Shown piece after piece: positions 1 through 8,355 of a DNA stretch of 64,000 nucleotides. A program made the translations under genes and the position numbers. The notes beneath the pieces are model-generated. The model was not told the origin of the DNA. It ran no database searches and was given only the letters and a program-made list of their open reading frames with translations. Position 1 is the stretch's first letter, and every line of letters starts with the position of its first letter. Source of the DNA: Methylomonas sp. (lineage in GTDB: Bacteria > Pseudomonadota > Gammaproteobacteria > Methylococcales > Methylomonadaceae); contig PERU01000005.1 of the NCBI GenBank assembly GCA_002928965.1, positions 1 through 64,000 on the forward strand, read 5' to 3'.

Positions 1-66
1 CGATCTCTGTTGGAAGCATTATTTTGGGTAATCTTGGCTTGCAATTGGGGAGGAGTCCATATATGT

Positions 67-130
67 GCTGAACGAAGTGAAGCGCATCGTTCGCGACAGA
101 TGCGCCTCCTATCGTCGGCAGCATCCTACA
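67..130 (+). repeat. Dispersed repeat R2, copy 1
   Basis: About 64 bp, found again inverted at 10946-11009 with few differences. It contains a hairpin with GCGCATC/GATGCGC arms around a short loop. In both places it lies about 70 bp from the 5' edge of an R1 element in the same relative orientation, so R2 and R1 may form one longer unit. Confidence 0.7.
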
Positions 131-203
131 ATAGAACTTGATACCCAAAATACAAATTTATCCAATAACTTTTCTTCGCGCGAGGGGGTTAATCCCCTTT
201 TGC

Positions 204-443
204 CGCGCCGAGCACCGGAGGGTTTGGACGGATCAGCCCGCAGGGGAGCGGCAGGGATGCCGCTCGTTTTCGGAGGGCTATGGATAGCCCTTCCGAAAAC
301 CCCGTTCAAACCCTTCGGCGCGCAGGATAAAAGCGGCATGGGGTGGCCTTTCTTTTGGGTACTTTTCTTTGGCCGTCCAAAGAAAAGTACCTCGGCTGTC
401 GGGCCGAGACCCGACATTAAAATAAAGCCGTCGCGCTAGCGAC
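204..443 (+). repeat. Structured repeat R1, copy a
   Basis: One of four copies of a hairpin-rich element (others: 4653-4992 minus, 10636-10875 minus, 12491-12730 plus). Visible pairings: an outer stem P1 between 204-231 and 302-322; H1 246-253 with 258-265; H2 267-281 with 284-299; H3, a perfect 15-bp stem, 358-372 with 377-391; H4 398-403 with 410-415; H5 430-434 with 439-443. No protein family resemblance. No plus-strand gene follows this copy. Confidence 0.8.
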
Positions 444-561
444 ACAAAACCCCAACTTTAAGCTATCCATGGCTTCTGGATTCCGGCAATCCATGCCGGA
501 ATGACGTGTTCGTTAAGATCAATCCAATTCGATAAGACGACACCAGACAAAACAAATATGT

Positions 562-1413
562 TTATGTCGCCCAAATCCTCGGCGCACAAACTGCCTTCCC
601 AACCACATCCCCCCGCACCAATCCCCAAACCCTCTCAAAAAAACCCTTCAACAAATCCGCCCGCCTATCCAAGCTCCGACATATCAACAACCCCTCAATC
701 AACGTCACCCCGCGATTAGCCTCATCCCCAATCAATTCCTGCACCGCCGCCAACTGCAAAGGTGTAGCCGGATAAACAAACATCGTCCCGCAAGCCGAAT
801 GCCCGAATAAACCCCAGCGGGCTTGAAACGCTGCCGCATCCAGGCGTAAGCGTTCCAGGTAAAACAAGCGCCCGGCACGGCTGATGCGCCAGTTTAAGGT
901 GGCGGAGCCATTCTCAAAACCTTCGTCGGCTGCCGGGCGGCCTAAGGCCAATATCTCCCAACCGATGAAATGAGCGTGGTCAGCCAAGTCGATATTCATG
1001 GAAGAATTCAATTGGGCGCCTTGGTAAACAATGGTTTCCTGCGGCAACCATTCCAAACTGGCGTTTTCGGCGATTGTCAAATTGATGGTTTGCTGTGCTT
1101 CGCCGCCGCCGCTGCGGTAAAACTTGCCAGCTGCAGGGGTTGTGATCAGCGCTTGAGCGTTGTCTTCGACGCAGGCTTCGGTAGTCAATCGATCACCGGC
1201 GACCACCCCGCCGGGCGGGTGCAGCAAATACACATGACAAACGCCGCCTTCCGGGTAAAAAGGCCGCTGTACGGTCAGTGGGCCGCGATGCTCGCGTTTT
1301 GACAATACGGTTTTGTCGCCACGCTGGGTAAAACCCAGCTTCAATTCGGCTTCCCAGGCCGATGCATCGGCTACGCAATTTGAATTGGAATGCTCTGCGA
1401 AATCTGGACGCAT
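562..1413 (-). CDS. ureD: Urease accessory protein UreD (UreH)
   Basis: A 283-aa urease accessory protein. In the known urease maturation pathway UreD binds apo-urease and recruits UreF and UreG for nickel insertion in the cytoplasm. The sequence has the family's central core, including HPPGGVVAGD near residues 65-74 and the following ITTPAAGKFYRS stretch. Length is normal for the family. The gene is last in view of the urea operon, 148 bp downstream of a small membrane protein. ureABC and ureEFG are not in the window; the order suggests they may lie further left or elsewhere in the genome. The start gives a normal-length N-terminus. Confidence 0.93.
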   Translation of the reverse strand: MRPDFAEHSNSNCVADASAWEAELKLGFTQRGDKTVLSKREHRGPLTVQRPFYPEGGVCHVYLLHPPGGVVAGDRLTTEACVEDNAQALITTPAAGKFYRSGGGEAQQTINLTIAENASLEWLPQETIVYQGAQLNSSMNIDLADHAHFIGWEILALGRPAADEGFENGSATLNWRISRAGRLFYLERLRLDAAAFQARWGLFGHSACGTMFVYPATPLQLAAVQELIGDEANRGVTLIEGLLICRSLDRRADLLKGFFERVWGLVRGDVVGKAVCAPRIWAT

Positions 1414-1561
1414 ACTGATCGAAGTTATTGATTTAATAATTATTGGATCCGCGCAATAACTGTATTTTATGCGTTAGTCGCTTGGCGAAAATCAGCTTGG
1501 GACTTGTGGTTGCCCCTGCTTTAAAAAACAGTGCTGGCGAAAATTATTCTAAAAAATCCCC

Positions 1562-1867
1562 CTACGCCCGTTTTATGTCCCGTGGGTATTTTTTCAAACG
1601 GGGAAATCCCAACTTACTGACATTGCCGCCAATCCGGCGCTGGGAGATGTGCAATAAAACCGGGCCCAGCACACACCCCAAAATTAATGCACCTATCAAG
1701 AAAGTTGGCAGTTGCGGGGTTTCCAAAAAGGGGTGTATGGCGGCGCGGGTCAATTGCAGAAGATTGCCACCTGCCATCATCGCCTCATGACTGTCATGTG
1801 CCGCGCTTGGCATTGACCAGACCAAGAGCAATGCGCCGATCGTTGAGAGATATTTTTCAGAATTCAT
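1562..1867 (-). CDS. Small exported/membrane protein in the urea operon
   Basis: A 101-aa protein of unknown function. The start at 1867 is chosen because GGAG lies about 8 bases before the ATG and it opens directly with a signal peptide (residues 1-21, ending SAAHD). After it come a His/Met-bearing segment (HDSHEAMMAG) and one strong membrane helix near residues 53-74 (TFLIGALILGCVLGPVLLHI). The tail is basic. The 3' end, roughly 1555-1607, resembles the GC-rich core of repeat R3, so the last 15 residues may derive from an inserted repeat. It lies between urtE and ureD in the same orientation and may act in urea or nickel handling, but this rests on position only. Confidence 0.6.
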   Translation of the reverse strand: MNSEKYLSTIGALLLVWSMPSAAHDSHEAMMAGGNLLQLTRAAIHPFLETPQLPTFLIGALILGCVLGPVLLHISQRRIGGNVSKLGFPRLKKYPRDIKRA

Positions 1868-1939
1868 CGTAAGTTCTCCAAGTGGATGTAATGGGTATGT
1901 GGATAAGCGTAGCGTATTCACTCTAAATGTGTAAAACGC

Positions 1940-2716
1940 TTACACCGTCAAATAACGCTTTACCATATCGTCCGCCAATTCATTCATTGCCCCCATTGCC
2001 ACATGCCGCCCACGGTCCATGATGCAAAACTGATTGGCTACCTTGCGGGCGAACGGTAATTTTTGTTCGACCAGTAAGACTGTCACGCCGAGTTCTTTAT
2101 GGATGCGGTCGATGGCTTGGTGAATTTCGCCGGTTTCCGGTTTGGCGATCGGGGAAGACACACCTCGCGATTTGTTCAAGCGAATAATCACATCGCCGAT
2201 TTCGCTGACGATGTTGGGTTGGATGCCTTCGGTGGGTTCATCCAAAATCAGCAGACGAGGATTTAGCACCAAGGCCCGGCCAATCGCTAATTGCTGTTGC
2301 TGGCCGCCGGACAGATCACCGCCCCGGCGCTTCAGCATTTGTTTTAACACTGGAAAAATCTCGAAAATACTGTCCGGGACTTTTTTGATGCCGTGTTTGT
2401 TAGCGGCGCGCAAGCCGGTTTTCAGATTTTCTTCCACGGTTAATAACGGAAAGATTTCCCGACCCTGCGGCACGTAACCGATGCCCATTTCCGCGCGGGA
2501 TTCGGCTTTGGCCTTGGCCAATTCCACCCCGTCGAATTGAATACTGCCGTCTGCCACTGGCAGCAGGCCCATGATGGCTTTGAGTAGCGTAGTTTTGCCG
2601 ACGCCGTTGCGGCCCATCAGGCAGACGCAGGACCCGGCCGGCACGCTCAAATCCAGGTCCCACAAGGTGTGGCTGGCGCCATAGTATTGTTGCAATGCAC
2701 TGATAGTTAACATCAT
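1940..2716 (-). CDS. urtE: Urea ABC transporter ATP-binding protein UrtE
   Basis: One of the two ATPase subunits of the high-affinity urea ABC importer, a member of the LivF-like branched-chain amino acid transporter group; it drives urea import at the inner membrane. Visible motifs: Walker A GRNGVGKTT near residues 36-44, signature LSGGQQQQLAIGRAL, Walker B LLILDEPTEGI, and a downstream VLLVEQ switch region. At 258 aa it is longer than the usual 230 or so because of an insertion after the Walker B (around SRGVSSPIAKPETGEIHQ). Its start overlaps the urtD stop by four bases, so translation is probably coupled. Confidence 0.95.
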   Translation of the reverse strand: MMLTISALQQYYGASHTLWDLDLSVPAGSCVCLMGRNGVGKTTLLKAIMGLLPVADGSIQFDGVELAKAKAESRAEMGIGYVPQGREIFPLLTVEENLKTGLRAANKHGIKKVPDSIFEIFPVLKQMLKRRGGDLSGGQQQQLAIGRALVLNPRLLILDEPTEGIQPNIVSEIGDVIIRLNKSRGVSSPIAKPETGEIHQAIDRIHKELGVTVLLVEQKLPFARKVANQFCIMDRGRHVAMGAMNELADDMVKRYLTV

Positions 2717-3519
2717 CCCCCCAGGTAAACTTGGATCACGCGCGGATCGTTTTGTACTTCATCCATCGTGCCTTCGGTGAGCACAGAGCCTTCGTGCAAC
2801 ACCGTCACTTTCCGGGCGATGCTGCGCACGAACTCCATATCGTGTTCGACCACGACGATGGAGCGATTGCCCTGCAAGGACAGCAATAATTCGGCGGTAC
2901 GCTCCACTTCCTGATGGGTCATGCCGGCAATGGGTTCATCGACCAGCATCACTTTCGGATCCTGCATCAGCAGCATGCCGATTTCCAGCCATTGCTTCTG
3001 ACCGTGCGATAAGGCGCCAGCCAATTGCCGTTGTTGGGCGGGGAGGGCGATGGTTTGCAAGACGTCGTGGATACGGTCGCGCTGTTCGTCATTTAATTTA
3101 TGGAACAGCGTCGGCCAAGTGCGTTTGTCGGTTTTTAAAGCCAATTCCAGGTTTTCAAACACGGTCAAGGCGTCAAATACGCTGGGTTTTTGAAACTTAC
3201 GACAAATACCGGACTGGGCAATGGCCGGCTCGTCCAATTCCAGCAAGTCGATGGTCTGGCCGAAGAACACCGAGCCGCTGTCGGGCTTGGTTTTGCCGGT
3301 GATCACGTCCATTAGCGTGGTTTTGCCGGCACCGTTAGGACCGATCAGGCAACGTAGTTCGCCGTCATCGATATACAGCGACAGATGGTTCAGCGCCCGG
3401 AAGCCGTCAAAGCTGACGCTGACATCTTCCATGTACAGAATCGGTCCATGGCGGGCGTCGACTGCTCCGCCCAAGGGCAGACTGGCACCGCCTTCAGTTG
3501 TGATTGCCGAGATCATCAT
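2713..3519 (-). CDS. urtD: Urea ABC transporter ATP-binding protein UrtD
   Basis: The second ATPase subunit of the urea importer (LivG-like), 268 aa. It has Walker A GPNGAGKTT, the signature region LSHGQKQWLEIGM typical of UrtD, Walker B VMLVDEPIAGM and the H-loop VVVEHDMEF. About 25 extra residues precede the nucleotide-binding fold. Start and stop overlap urtC and urtE by four bases each, indicating tight co-translation of urtC, urtD and urtE. Confidence 0.95.
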   Translation of the reverse strand: MMISAITTEGGASLPLGGAVDARHGPILYMEDVSVSFDGFRALNHLSLYIDDGELRCLIGPNGAGKTTLMDVITGKTKPDSGSVFFGQTIDLLELDEPAIAQSGICRKFQKPSVFDALTVFENLELALKTDKRTWPTLFHKLNDEQRDRIHDVLQTIALPAQQRQLAGALSHGQKQWLEIGMLLMQDPKVMLVDEPIAGMTHQEVERTAELLLSLQGNRSIVVVEHDMEFVRSIARKVTVLHEGSVLTEGTMDEVQNDPRVIQVYLGG

Positions 3520-4634
3520 GCCGGTTGTCCTCTGGTAGCGTTAGGGGTGGGTTTGAGTTTAATACGCCGCCGCAACAGGCCGACGATGCCATCAGGCATT
3601 AACAAGGTAACCAAGATAAAGGCGCCGCCCAAACAAAATAGCCAAGCGTCAGGCATCAGACCGGTCAACACGGTTTTGGCGTAGTTGACCAACACCGCGC
3701 CGATGATCGCACCGTATAAAGTGCCGCGCCCGCCGACCGCGACCCAGATGACAATTTCCAATGAGTTTAAGGGTGAGAATTCGCTGGGGTTGATGATGCC
3801 GACCTGCGGCACATACAAAGCGCCGGCTAGTCCGGCCAGCATCGCCGCGAACACAAACACCCACAGTTTGAACAATTCCACCCGGTAACCGAGAAAACGC
3901 ACCCGTGACTCCTGATCGCGAATGGCCGTGACCACCCGACCCAATTTACTGTTGCCGATCCAGCGACAGAGCAGCAAAGCGCCGATCAGACTCAGACCAG
4001 TCATTAATAATAATACCGAACGGACTGCTTCGGACTGGATATTGAATCCCAGGATGTCTTTGAAATCGGTGAGGCCGTTATTACCGCCGAAGCCCATTTC
4101 GTTGCGGAAGAAGGCCAGTAATAAGGCGTAGGTCAAAGCCTGAGTAATGATGGACAGATACACGCCGGTGACCCGCGAACGAAACGCCAACCAACCGAAC
4201 ACGAAGGCCAGCAGGCCGGGGGCGAGAAGCACCATCAGCATCGCAAATCCAAAATTACCGAAGCCGTACCAATACCAGGGTAGTTCGGTCCAGTTCAGAA
4301 ATACCATGAAATCCGGCAGTTCGGCGTTGCCGTAGACGCCGCGGGTGCCGATCTGTCGCATCAGATACATGCCCATTGCATAGCCCCCCAACGCGAAGAA
4401 GGCGCCCTGGCCGAGAACCAGAATCCCGGCGTAACCCCAGACCATGTCCAGTGACAATCCCAACAACGCAAAGGTCAGGTATTTGCCAATTAGCGACACG
4501 CTGTAGGCCGAGAAATGCAAAGCGGAATCTTCGGGGAAGATTAGGTTACAGAGGGGGATTAATAGGGTTACCGATGCTAACGCGGTTAGGACAGTGCAGT
4601 AGGTTTTGTCTTGGGTCAGATTTTGTAGGTTCAT
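3516..4634 (-). CDS. urtC: Urea ABC transporter permease UrtC
   Basis: Inner-membrane permease of the urea importer (LivM-like), 372 aa with about eight to ten hydrophobic segments. The EAA-like loop is seen in VVTAIRDQESRVRFLGYRVELFK and the family segment in GRGTLYGAIIGA near the C-terminus. It pairs with UrtB to form the channel. The gene is separated from urtB by a 484-bp repeat mosaic although the rest of the operon is tightly packed. AAAGG lies about 10 bases before the ATG, and the R1 copy b tail ends 18 bases upstream of the start in sense orientation. Confidence 0.95.
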   Translation of the reverse strand: MNLQNLTQDKTYCTVLTALASVTLLIPLCNLIFPEDSALHFSAYSVSLIGKYLTFALLGLSLDMVWGYAGILVLGQGAFFALGGYAMGMYLMRQIGTRGVYGNAELPDFMVFLNWTELPWYWYGFGNFGFAMLMVLLAPGLLAFVFGWLAFRSRVTGVYLSIITQALTYALLLAFFRNEMGFGGNNGLTDFKDILGFNIQSEAVRSVLLLMTGLSLIGALLLCRWIGNSKLGRVVTAIRDQESRVRFLGYRVELFKLWVFVFAAMLAGLAGALYVPQVGIINPSEFSPLNSLEIVIWVAVGGRGTLYGAIIGAVLVNYAKTVLTGLMPDAWLFCLGGAFILVTLLMPDGIVGLLRRRIKLKPTPNATRGQPA

Positions 4635-4652
4635 TTGACTGCCTTTAGTTGT

Positions 4653-4992
4653 GTCGCTGGCGCGACGGCTTTTTTATAAGTCTGTTTCACGAAACACATC
4701 CATGTGTTTCGCCCTGCGGGTGCTGCGCATGCAAATCGGCTATCCTGCCGATTTGTCAGCCCGACAGCCGAGGTACTTTTTTTTGATTGCCCTCGGCAAT
4801 TGCTCCTGCATTGCTCTACCTCCTGCATCCATGCAGTCGAAAGAAAAGGGCAACCGGATGCCGCTTTGATCCTGCGCGCCGAAGTTTTTGAATGGGGTTG
4901 GCGGAAGGGGCTTCCTGCCCCTCCGCAAACGCGATGCATCCCTGCACCGCCCCTGCGGGCTGTTCCATTCAAAAACTCCGGTGCTCGGCGCG
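4653..4992 (-). repeat. Structured repeat R1, copy b (interrupted)
   Basis: Reverse-orientation R1 copy. H5 is at 4653-4666 (GTCGC/GCGAC), H2 is in the GGAAGGGG/CCCCTCC region near 4900-4930, and the outer stem P1 is kept by different base pairs from copy a (TTTTTGAATGG-type arms near 4880 and 4965). H3 is broken by a MITE2-like core fragment. Read on the minus strand, the element ends 18 bases before the urtC start codon. Confidence 0.75.
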
Positions 4993-5011
4993 GCATACGG
5001 GGTTTTCTCTC

Positions 5012-5110
5012 GTTCCTACGCGCTGCGTGGGAATGCGGAAGTTCCGCGCCCGCGGTGAAATTCTTGCCGCGGGCGCGGCTGAGCCTGGTTCCCACGCAGC
5101 GCATGGGAAC
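5012..5110. repeat. Nested palindrome upstream of urtC
   Basis: Outer arms 5012-5033 and 5089-5110 are near-perfect reverse complements (22 bp, about two mismatches). Inside them, 5044-5055 and 5067-5078 form a perfect 12-bp all-GC stem with an 11-base loop. It lies nine bases after the urtB stop on the minus strand and could form a strong mRNA hairpin that protects or attenuates the transcript. Confidence 0.75.
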
Positions 5111-5118
5111 TAGAAAAT

Positions 5119-6864
5119 CTAAGATTCCGCTGCCCTGCCTTTCTGCGGAAACAACCCCCGCGGCTTCTTCTGAATAAACAAAATAATGAACACCAACACC
5201 AAAATCTTCGCTAACACCGCCCCGGCATAAGGCTCCAACACTTTGTTAGCAATACCCAAGGTAAAACCCGCCACCAGGGTGCCGAACAAATTCCCCACCC
5301 CACCAAACACCACCACCATGAACGAATCCACGATATAAGCCTGACCCAGATTCGGCCCGACGTTGGTGATCTGGCTCAACGCCACCCCGGCCACACCGGC
5401 GATACCAGACCCTAAACCAAAGGTCATCGCATCGACTCGGGCGGTCGGAATACCCATCGCCCTGGCCATGCCGCGATTTTGCGCCACCGCTCTGACTTCC
5501 AGACCTAATTTGGTGCGTTTGAGGATTTGCAGCAGCGCGGTAAACACCAGCAGGCAGAAGACCAGGATGTAGAAACGGTTCCAGGTCAGTGATAAAAAGT
5601 CATTGATCTGCCAGGAACCACTCATCCACTCGGGTGTGGAAACGCTGCGATTCAGCGGCGAGAAAATTGAGCGCACCGCTTGTTGCAGAAACAAACTAAC
5701 GCCGAAAGTTGCTAATAACGTTTCCAGCGGCCTGCCGTACAGAAAGCGAATCACACCGCGTTCGATAGCGATACCCACCAGCGCCGCCACCAAAAAGGCC
5801 ATCGGGATCGATACTATCAACGCAGTGCCAAGATAATTGGGCATTAATTGCTGCATGACATAGGTGGTGTAAGCGCCCAGCATCATTAATTCGCCGTGCG
5901 CCATATTAATAATACCCATTACCCCAAAGGTAATCGCCAAACCGATAGCCGACAACACTAACACTGCGCCCAGACTCAAACCAAAAAATACTGTCTCGAT
6001 AGCGGCATAGGTTTTCAATCGGCCATTGATAGTGACCAGTGCAGCTTCAGCAAGGTTGCGTATATCGCTATCGGCTTCCAGAAATTCACCATCCGCGTCT
6101 TTTTCGGTCAGCGTTTGCAGCCGGTTGGCGGCATCCTGACTGTTGTGTTCTTTCAGCGCCGTGATGGCGGCAATCCGTGCGGTTTTGTCTTGGCTGTCCA
6201 AGTCTTTAATCAATAAAACCTGCTCAATGGCCGCACGTACCTTGGCGTCTTGTTCCTGAATCAAACGGGTACGCAACAACTCCAAGGACTTGTCGTCGAT
6301 ATCTTTAATCATGGCTTTGACCGCAATCAAACGGGCGTCGGCATCGTCGACATTCAGTTGTAACTGCCCAATCACCTTGCGTAAAGTGCTGCGTAGTTTG
6401 TTGGTGAGATTGATCTTGCCGACGGCACTACGCTCGACTTCAGGCAGATTTTCGCCGCTGATGGCGTCAGTCAGTTGATAACCCAGCGAACTCTCACTAC
6501 CGATCACCAATTTAGACTCGGCTTTCAGATCAAACAATTTGCCATCCTGCAGGGCTTGCAGCAGCTTTAGACTGCGGCTGTCAGCGACCAGACTTTCAAT
6601 GGCCTGCTCACGTTCGACCATACTGCCTTGGCGGATTTGCTCCAGAGCCAAGGCAAACGCGTCAGCCGTCTGTGCCGAAACCGGCAATGCCAGAATCAAC
6701 AATAACAACACAGCCAACACTAAAAACGATTTGAAAACGCCACGCCATCTTTGTCCCAACCACTGAGAAGTAGTAGTAACGAAATCAGGAGTTGCAGCGA
6801 GCGAAGCAGTCGAACGCTGACGGAATGGCGTTTTTAAATCCTTTTTGGGTAGATTCAATGTCAT
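5119..6864 (-). CDS. urtB: Urea ABC transporter permease UrtB
   Basis: Inner-membrane permease of the urea importer (LivH-like), 581 aa from the ATG at 6864, chosen because GAG lies about 9 bases upstream; a TTG four codons earlier is the alternative. It shows the two-part UrtB layout: an N-terminal hydrophobic segment (about residues 45-65, ending VSAQT), a roughly 200-residue soluble region with short charged repeats, then about eight membrane helices of the LIV-permease fold from residue 285 on. The family loop is seen in RAVAQNRGMARAMGIPTARVDAMTFGLGSGIAGVAG. The gene is 68 bp downstream of urtA. Confidence 0.95.
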   Translation of the reverse strand: MTLNLPKKDLKTPFRQRSTASLAATPDFVTTTSQWLGQRWRGVFKSFLVLAVLLLLILALPVSAQTADAFALALEQIRQGSMVEREQAIESLVADSRSLKLLQALQDGKLFDLKAESKLVIGSESSLGYQLTDAISGENLPEVERSAVGKINLTNKLRSTLRKVIGQLQLNVDDADARLIAVKAMIKDIDDKSLELLRTRLIQEQDAKVRAAIEQVLLIKDLDSQDKTARIAAITALKEHNSQDAANRLQTLTEKDADGEFLEADSDIRNLAEAALVTINGRLKTYAAIETVFFGLSLGAVLVLSAIGLAITFGVMGIINMAHGELMMLGAYTTYVMQQLMPNYLGTALIVSIPMAFLVAALVGIAIERGVIRFLYGRPLETLLATFGVSLFLQQAVRSIFSPLNRSVSTPEWMSGSWQINDFLSLTWNRFYILVFCLLVFTALLQILKRTKLGLEVRAVAQNRGMARAMGIPTARVDAMTFGLGSGIAGVAGVALSQITNVGPNLGQAYIVDSFMVVVFGGVGNLFGTLVAGFTLGIANKVLEPYAGAVLAKILVLVFIILFIQKKPRGLFPQKGRAAES

Positions 6865-6932
6865 AACAGTTCTCAATTTGGGTGTTGATCACCACGGCGT
6901 CCTTGCCACGGCAATTCAAATAAAGCCTTTGC

Positions 6933-8234
6933 TTAGTAATTCTGTCCTGAACACTTTTTGGTTTTGGTGTTGTAGTTACCGCAACTGATCGGCGCAGTCC
7001 AGTCAGCGATAATCGGTTTGCTATCCGGCAGAAAGTCCGACCAAGCATCACCATCGACCACTTTATTGGTTTGCCAGACGGTGACAAACTGACCGTCTTC
7101 CTGAATTTCGCCAATCAACACCGGTTTACTGATGTGATGGTTAGGCAGCATTTTCGCTACACCACCGCTGAGGTTAGGAAACTCCACACCAATCAGGGCT
7201 TTTTGTACGGCGTCAGCATCGGTGGTACCGGCTTTCTCGACCGCTTTCACCCACATGTTGAAACCGATGAAATGCGCTTCCATTGGGTCGTTGGTGACGC
7301 GTTTGGGGTTTTTGATGTAATCCTTCCACTGCTGGATAAACGCAGCGTTTTTGGTGGTATCGACGCTCATGAAGTAGTTCCAGGCGGCCAAGTGACCAAC
7401 CAGCGGTTTGGTATCCATACCGGATAACTCTTCCTCGCCGACCGAAAAGGCCACGACCGGAATATTCTCTGCAGACACACCCTGGTTACCCAACTCTTTA
7501 TAGAAAGGTACATTGGCGTCGCCGTTGATGGTGGATACCACTGCAGTCTTCTTGCCAGCAGCACCAAATTTCTTGATGTCGGAAACAATGCTTTGCCAAT
7601 CGGAATGGCCGAATGGGGTGTAGTTGATCATGATGTCTTTTTCTTTGACACCTTTGGCTTTCAGGTAGGCTTCCAGGATTTTGTTGGTGGTACGTGGATA
7701 GACGTAATCAGTACCGGCCAATACCCAGCGCTGAATTTTCAGGTCGTTCATTAAATAATCGACTGCCGGAATGGCTTGTTGATTGGGCGCCGCGCCAGTG
7801 TAAAACACGTTTTTTGAGGATTCTTCGCCTTCGTATTGCACCGGGTAAAACAGAATGCCATTCAGTTCTTCGATCACTGGCAATACCGATTTACGCGACA
7901 CCGAAGTCCAGCAACCGAAGATGGACGCGACCTTGTCTTTCGTTAACAACTCCCGGGCTTTTTCGGCAAACAGCGGCCAATTGGAGGCAGGGTCGACGAC
8001 CACCGCTTCCAGCTTTTTGCCCAACAAACCGCCTTTTTTGTTCTGCTCGTCGATCAGCATCAACATGGTGTCTTTCAGAGTGGTTTCCGAGATAGCCATG
8101 GTGCCGGATAAGGAGTGCAGTACGCCCACTTTGATGGTGTCTTCAGCGTAAGCGGATGTGGCCGTGCCGAACAGCGCGGCAGACAGTGCCGTGGCAGTCG
8201 CCAGTTTACGGAAGGATTTGCTCAGTATTTTCAT
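6933..8234 (-). CDS. urtA: Urea ABC transporter substrate-binding protein UrtA
   Basis: Periplasmic urea-binding lipid-free receptor of the importer, 433 aa. The start at 8234 has AGGA about 8 bases before it and opens with a signal peptide (MKILSKSFRKLATATALSAALFG... cleaved after SAYA, about residue 27). The mature part matches the UrtA/FmdD family: VGVLHSLSGTMAISE, GCWTSVSRKSVLPV, LFYPVQYEGEE. It is normally the most abundant transporter component. It follows the porin gene with a 121-bp gap that carries a TGGGCAC-rich repeat. Confidence 0.96.
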   Translation of the reverse strand: MKILSKSFRKLATATALSAALFGTATSAYAEDTIKVGVLHSLSGTMAISETTLKDTMLMLIDEQNKKGGLLGKKLEAVVVDPASNWPLFAEKARELLTKDKVASIFGCWTSVSRKSVLPVIEELNGILFYPVQYEGEESSKNVFYTGAAPNQQAIPAVDYLMNDLKIQRWVLAGTDYVYPRTTNKILEAYLKAKGVKEKDIMINYTPFGHSDWQSIVSDIKKFGAAGKKTAVVSTINGDANVPFYKELGNQGVSAENIPVVAFSVGEEELSGMDTKPLVGHLAAWNYFMSVDTTKNAAFIQQWKDYIKNPKRVTNDPMEAHFIGFNMWVKAVEKAGTTDADAVQKALIGVEFPNLSGGVAKMLPNHHISKPVLIGEIQEDGQFVTVWQTNKVVDGDAWSDFLPDSKPIIADWTAPISCGNYNTKTKKCSGQNY

Positions 8235-8283
8235 CTTAATAGTCCTATGTCGAGGAGAAATCGAGGGCAATGGCTGCCCGTTT

Positions 8284-8355
8284 TGTAGGGTGGGCATACC
8301 AAGCCCAAAGATTGTGTTTGTTACACGTGGGCACGTAAATCGTGCCCACCTATCC
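8284..8355. repeat. Short GTGGGCAC-type repeat between porin and urtA
   Basis: A GTAGGGTGGGCA...TGCCCACC inverted sequence. A similar one occurs at about 55143-55236. It could act as an intercistronic hairpin between the porin and urtA messages. Confidence 0.5.

Larger units (their letters stand above)
1..561. other. Gene-free left edge with repeats
   Basis: No convincing gene lies left of ureD. The open frames here cross repeat sequence and have no family resemblance. The stretch holds repeat R2 (67-130), the hairpin element R1 copy a (204-443) and a small hairpin at about 480-502 of the type seen beside other dispersed repeats in the window. If urease genes follow ureD they are outside the window. 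Confidence 0.6.
4635..5118. other. Repeat mosaic between urtB and urtC
   Basis: This 484-bp gap inside an otherwise compact operon has no real gene. It contains R1 copy b (4653-4992), interrupted at about 4787-4845 by sequence resembling the core of the MITE2 family (27227-27388 and 35714-35893), then a 99-bp nested palindrome (5012-5110). Open frames across it are repeat shadows. Confidence 0.75.

Noticed and set aside
65-439. Open frames on both strands over the left-edge repeats
   Set aside because: They run through R2 and R1 sequence, which recurs at three other sites with stops and indels, and show no protein family.
4631-5177. Several 60-157-aa frames on both strands between urtB and urtC
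   Set aside because: The area is a mosaic of repeats and palindromes; high GC keeps frames open by chance.
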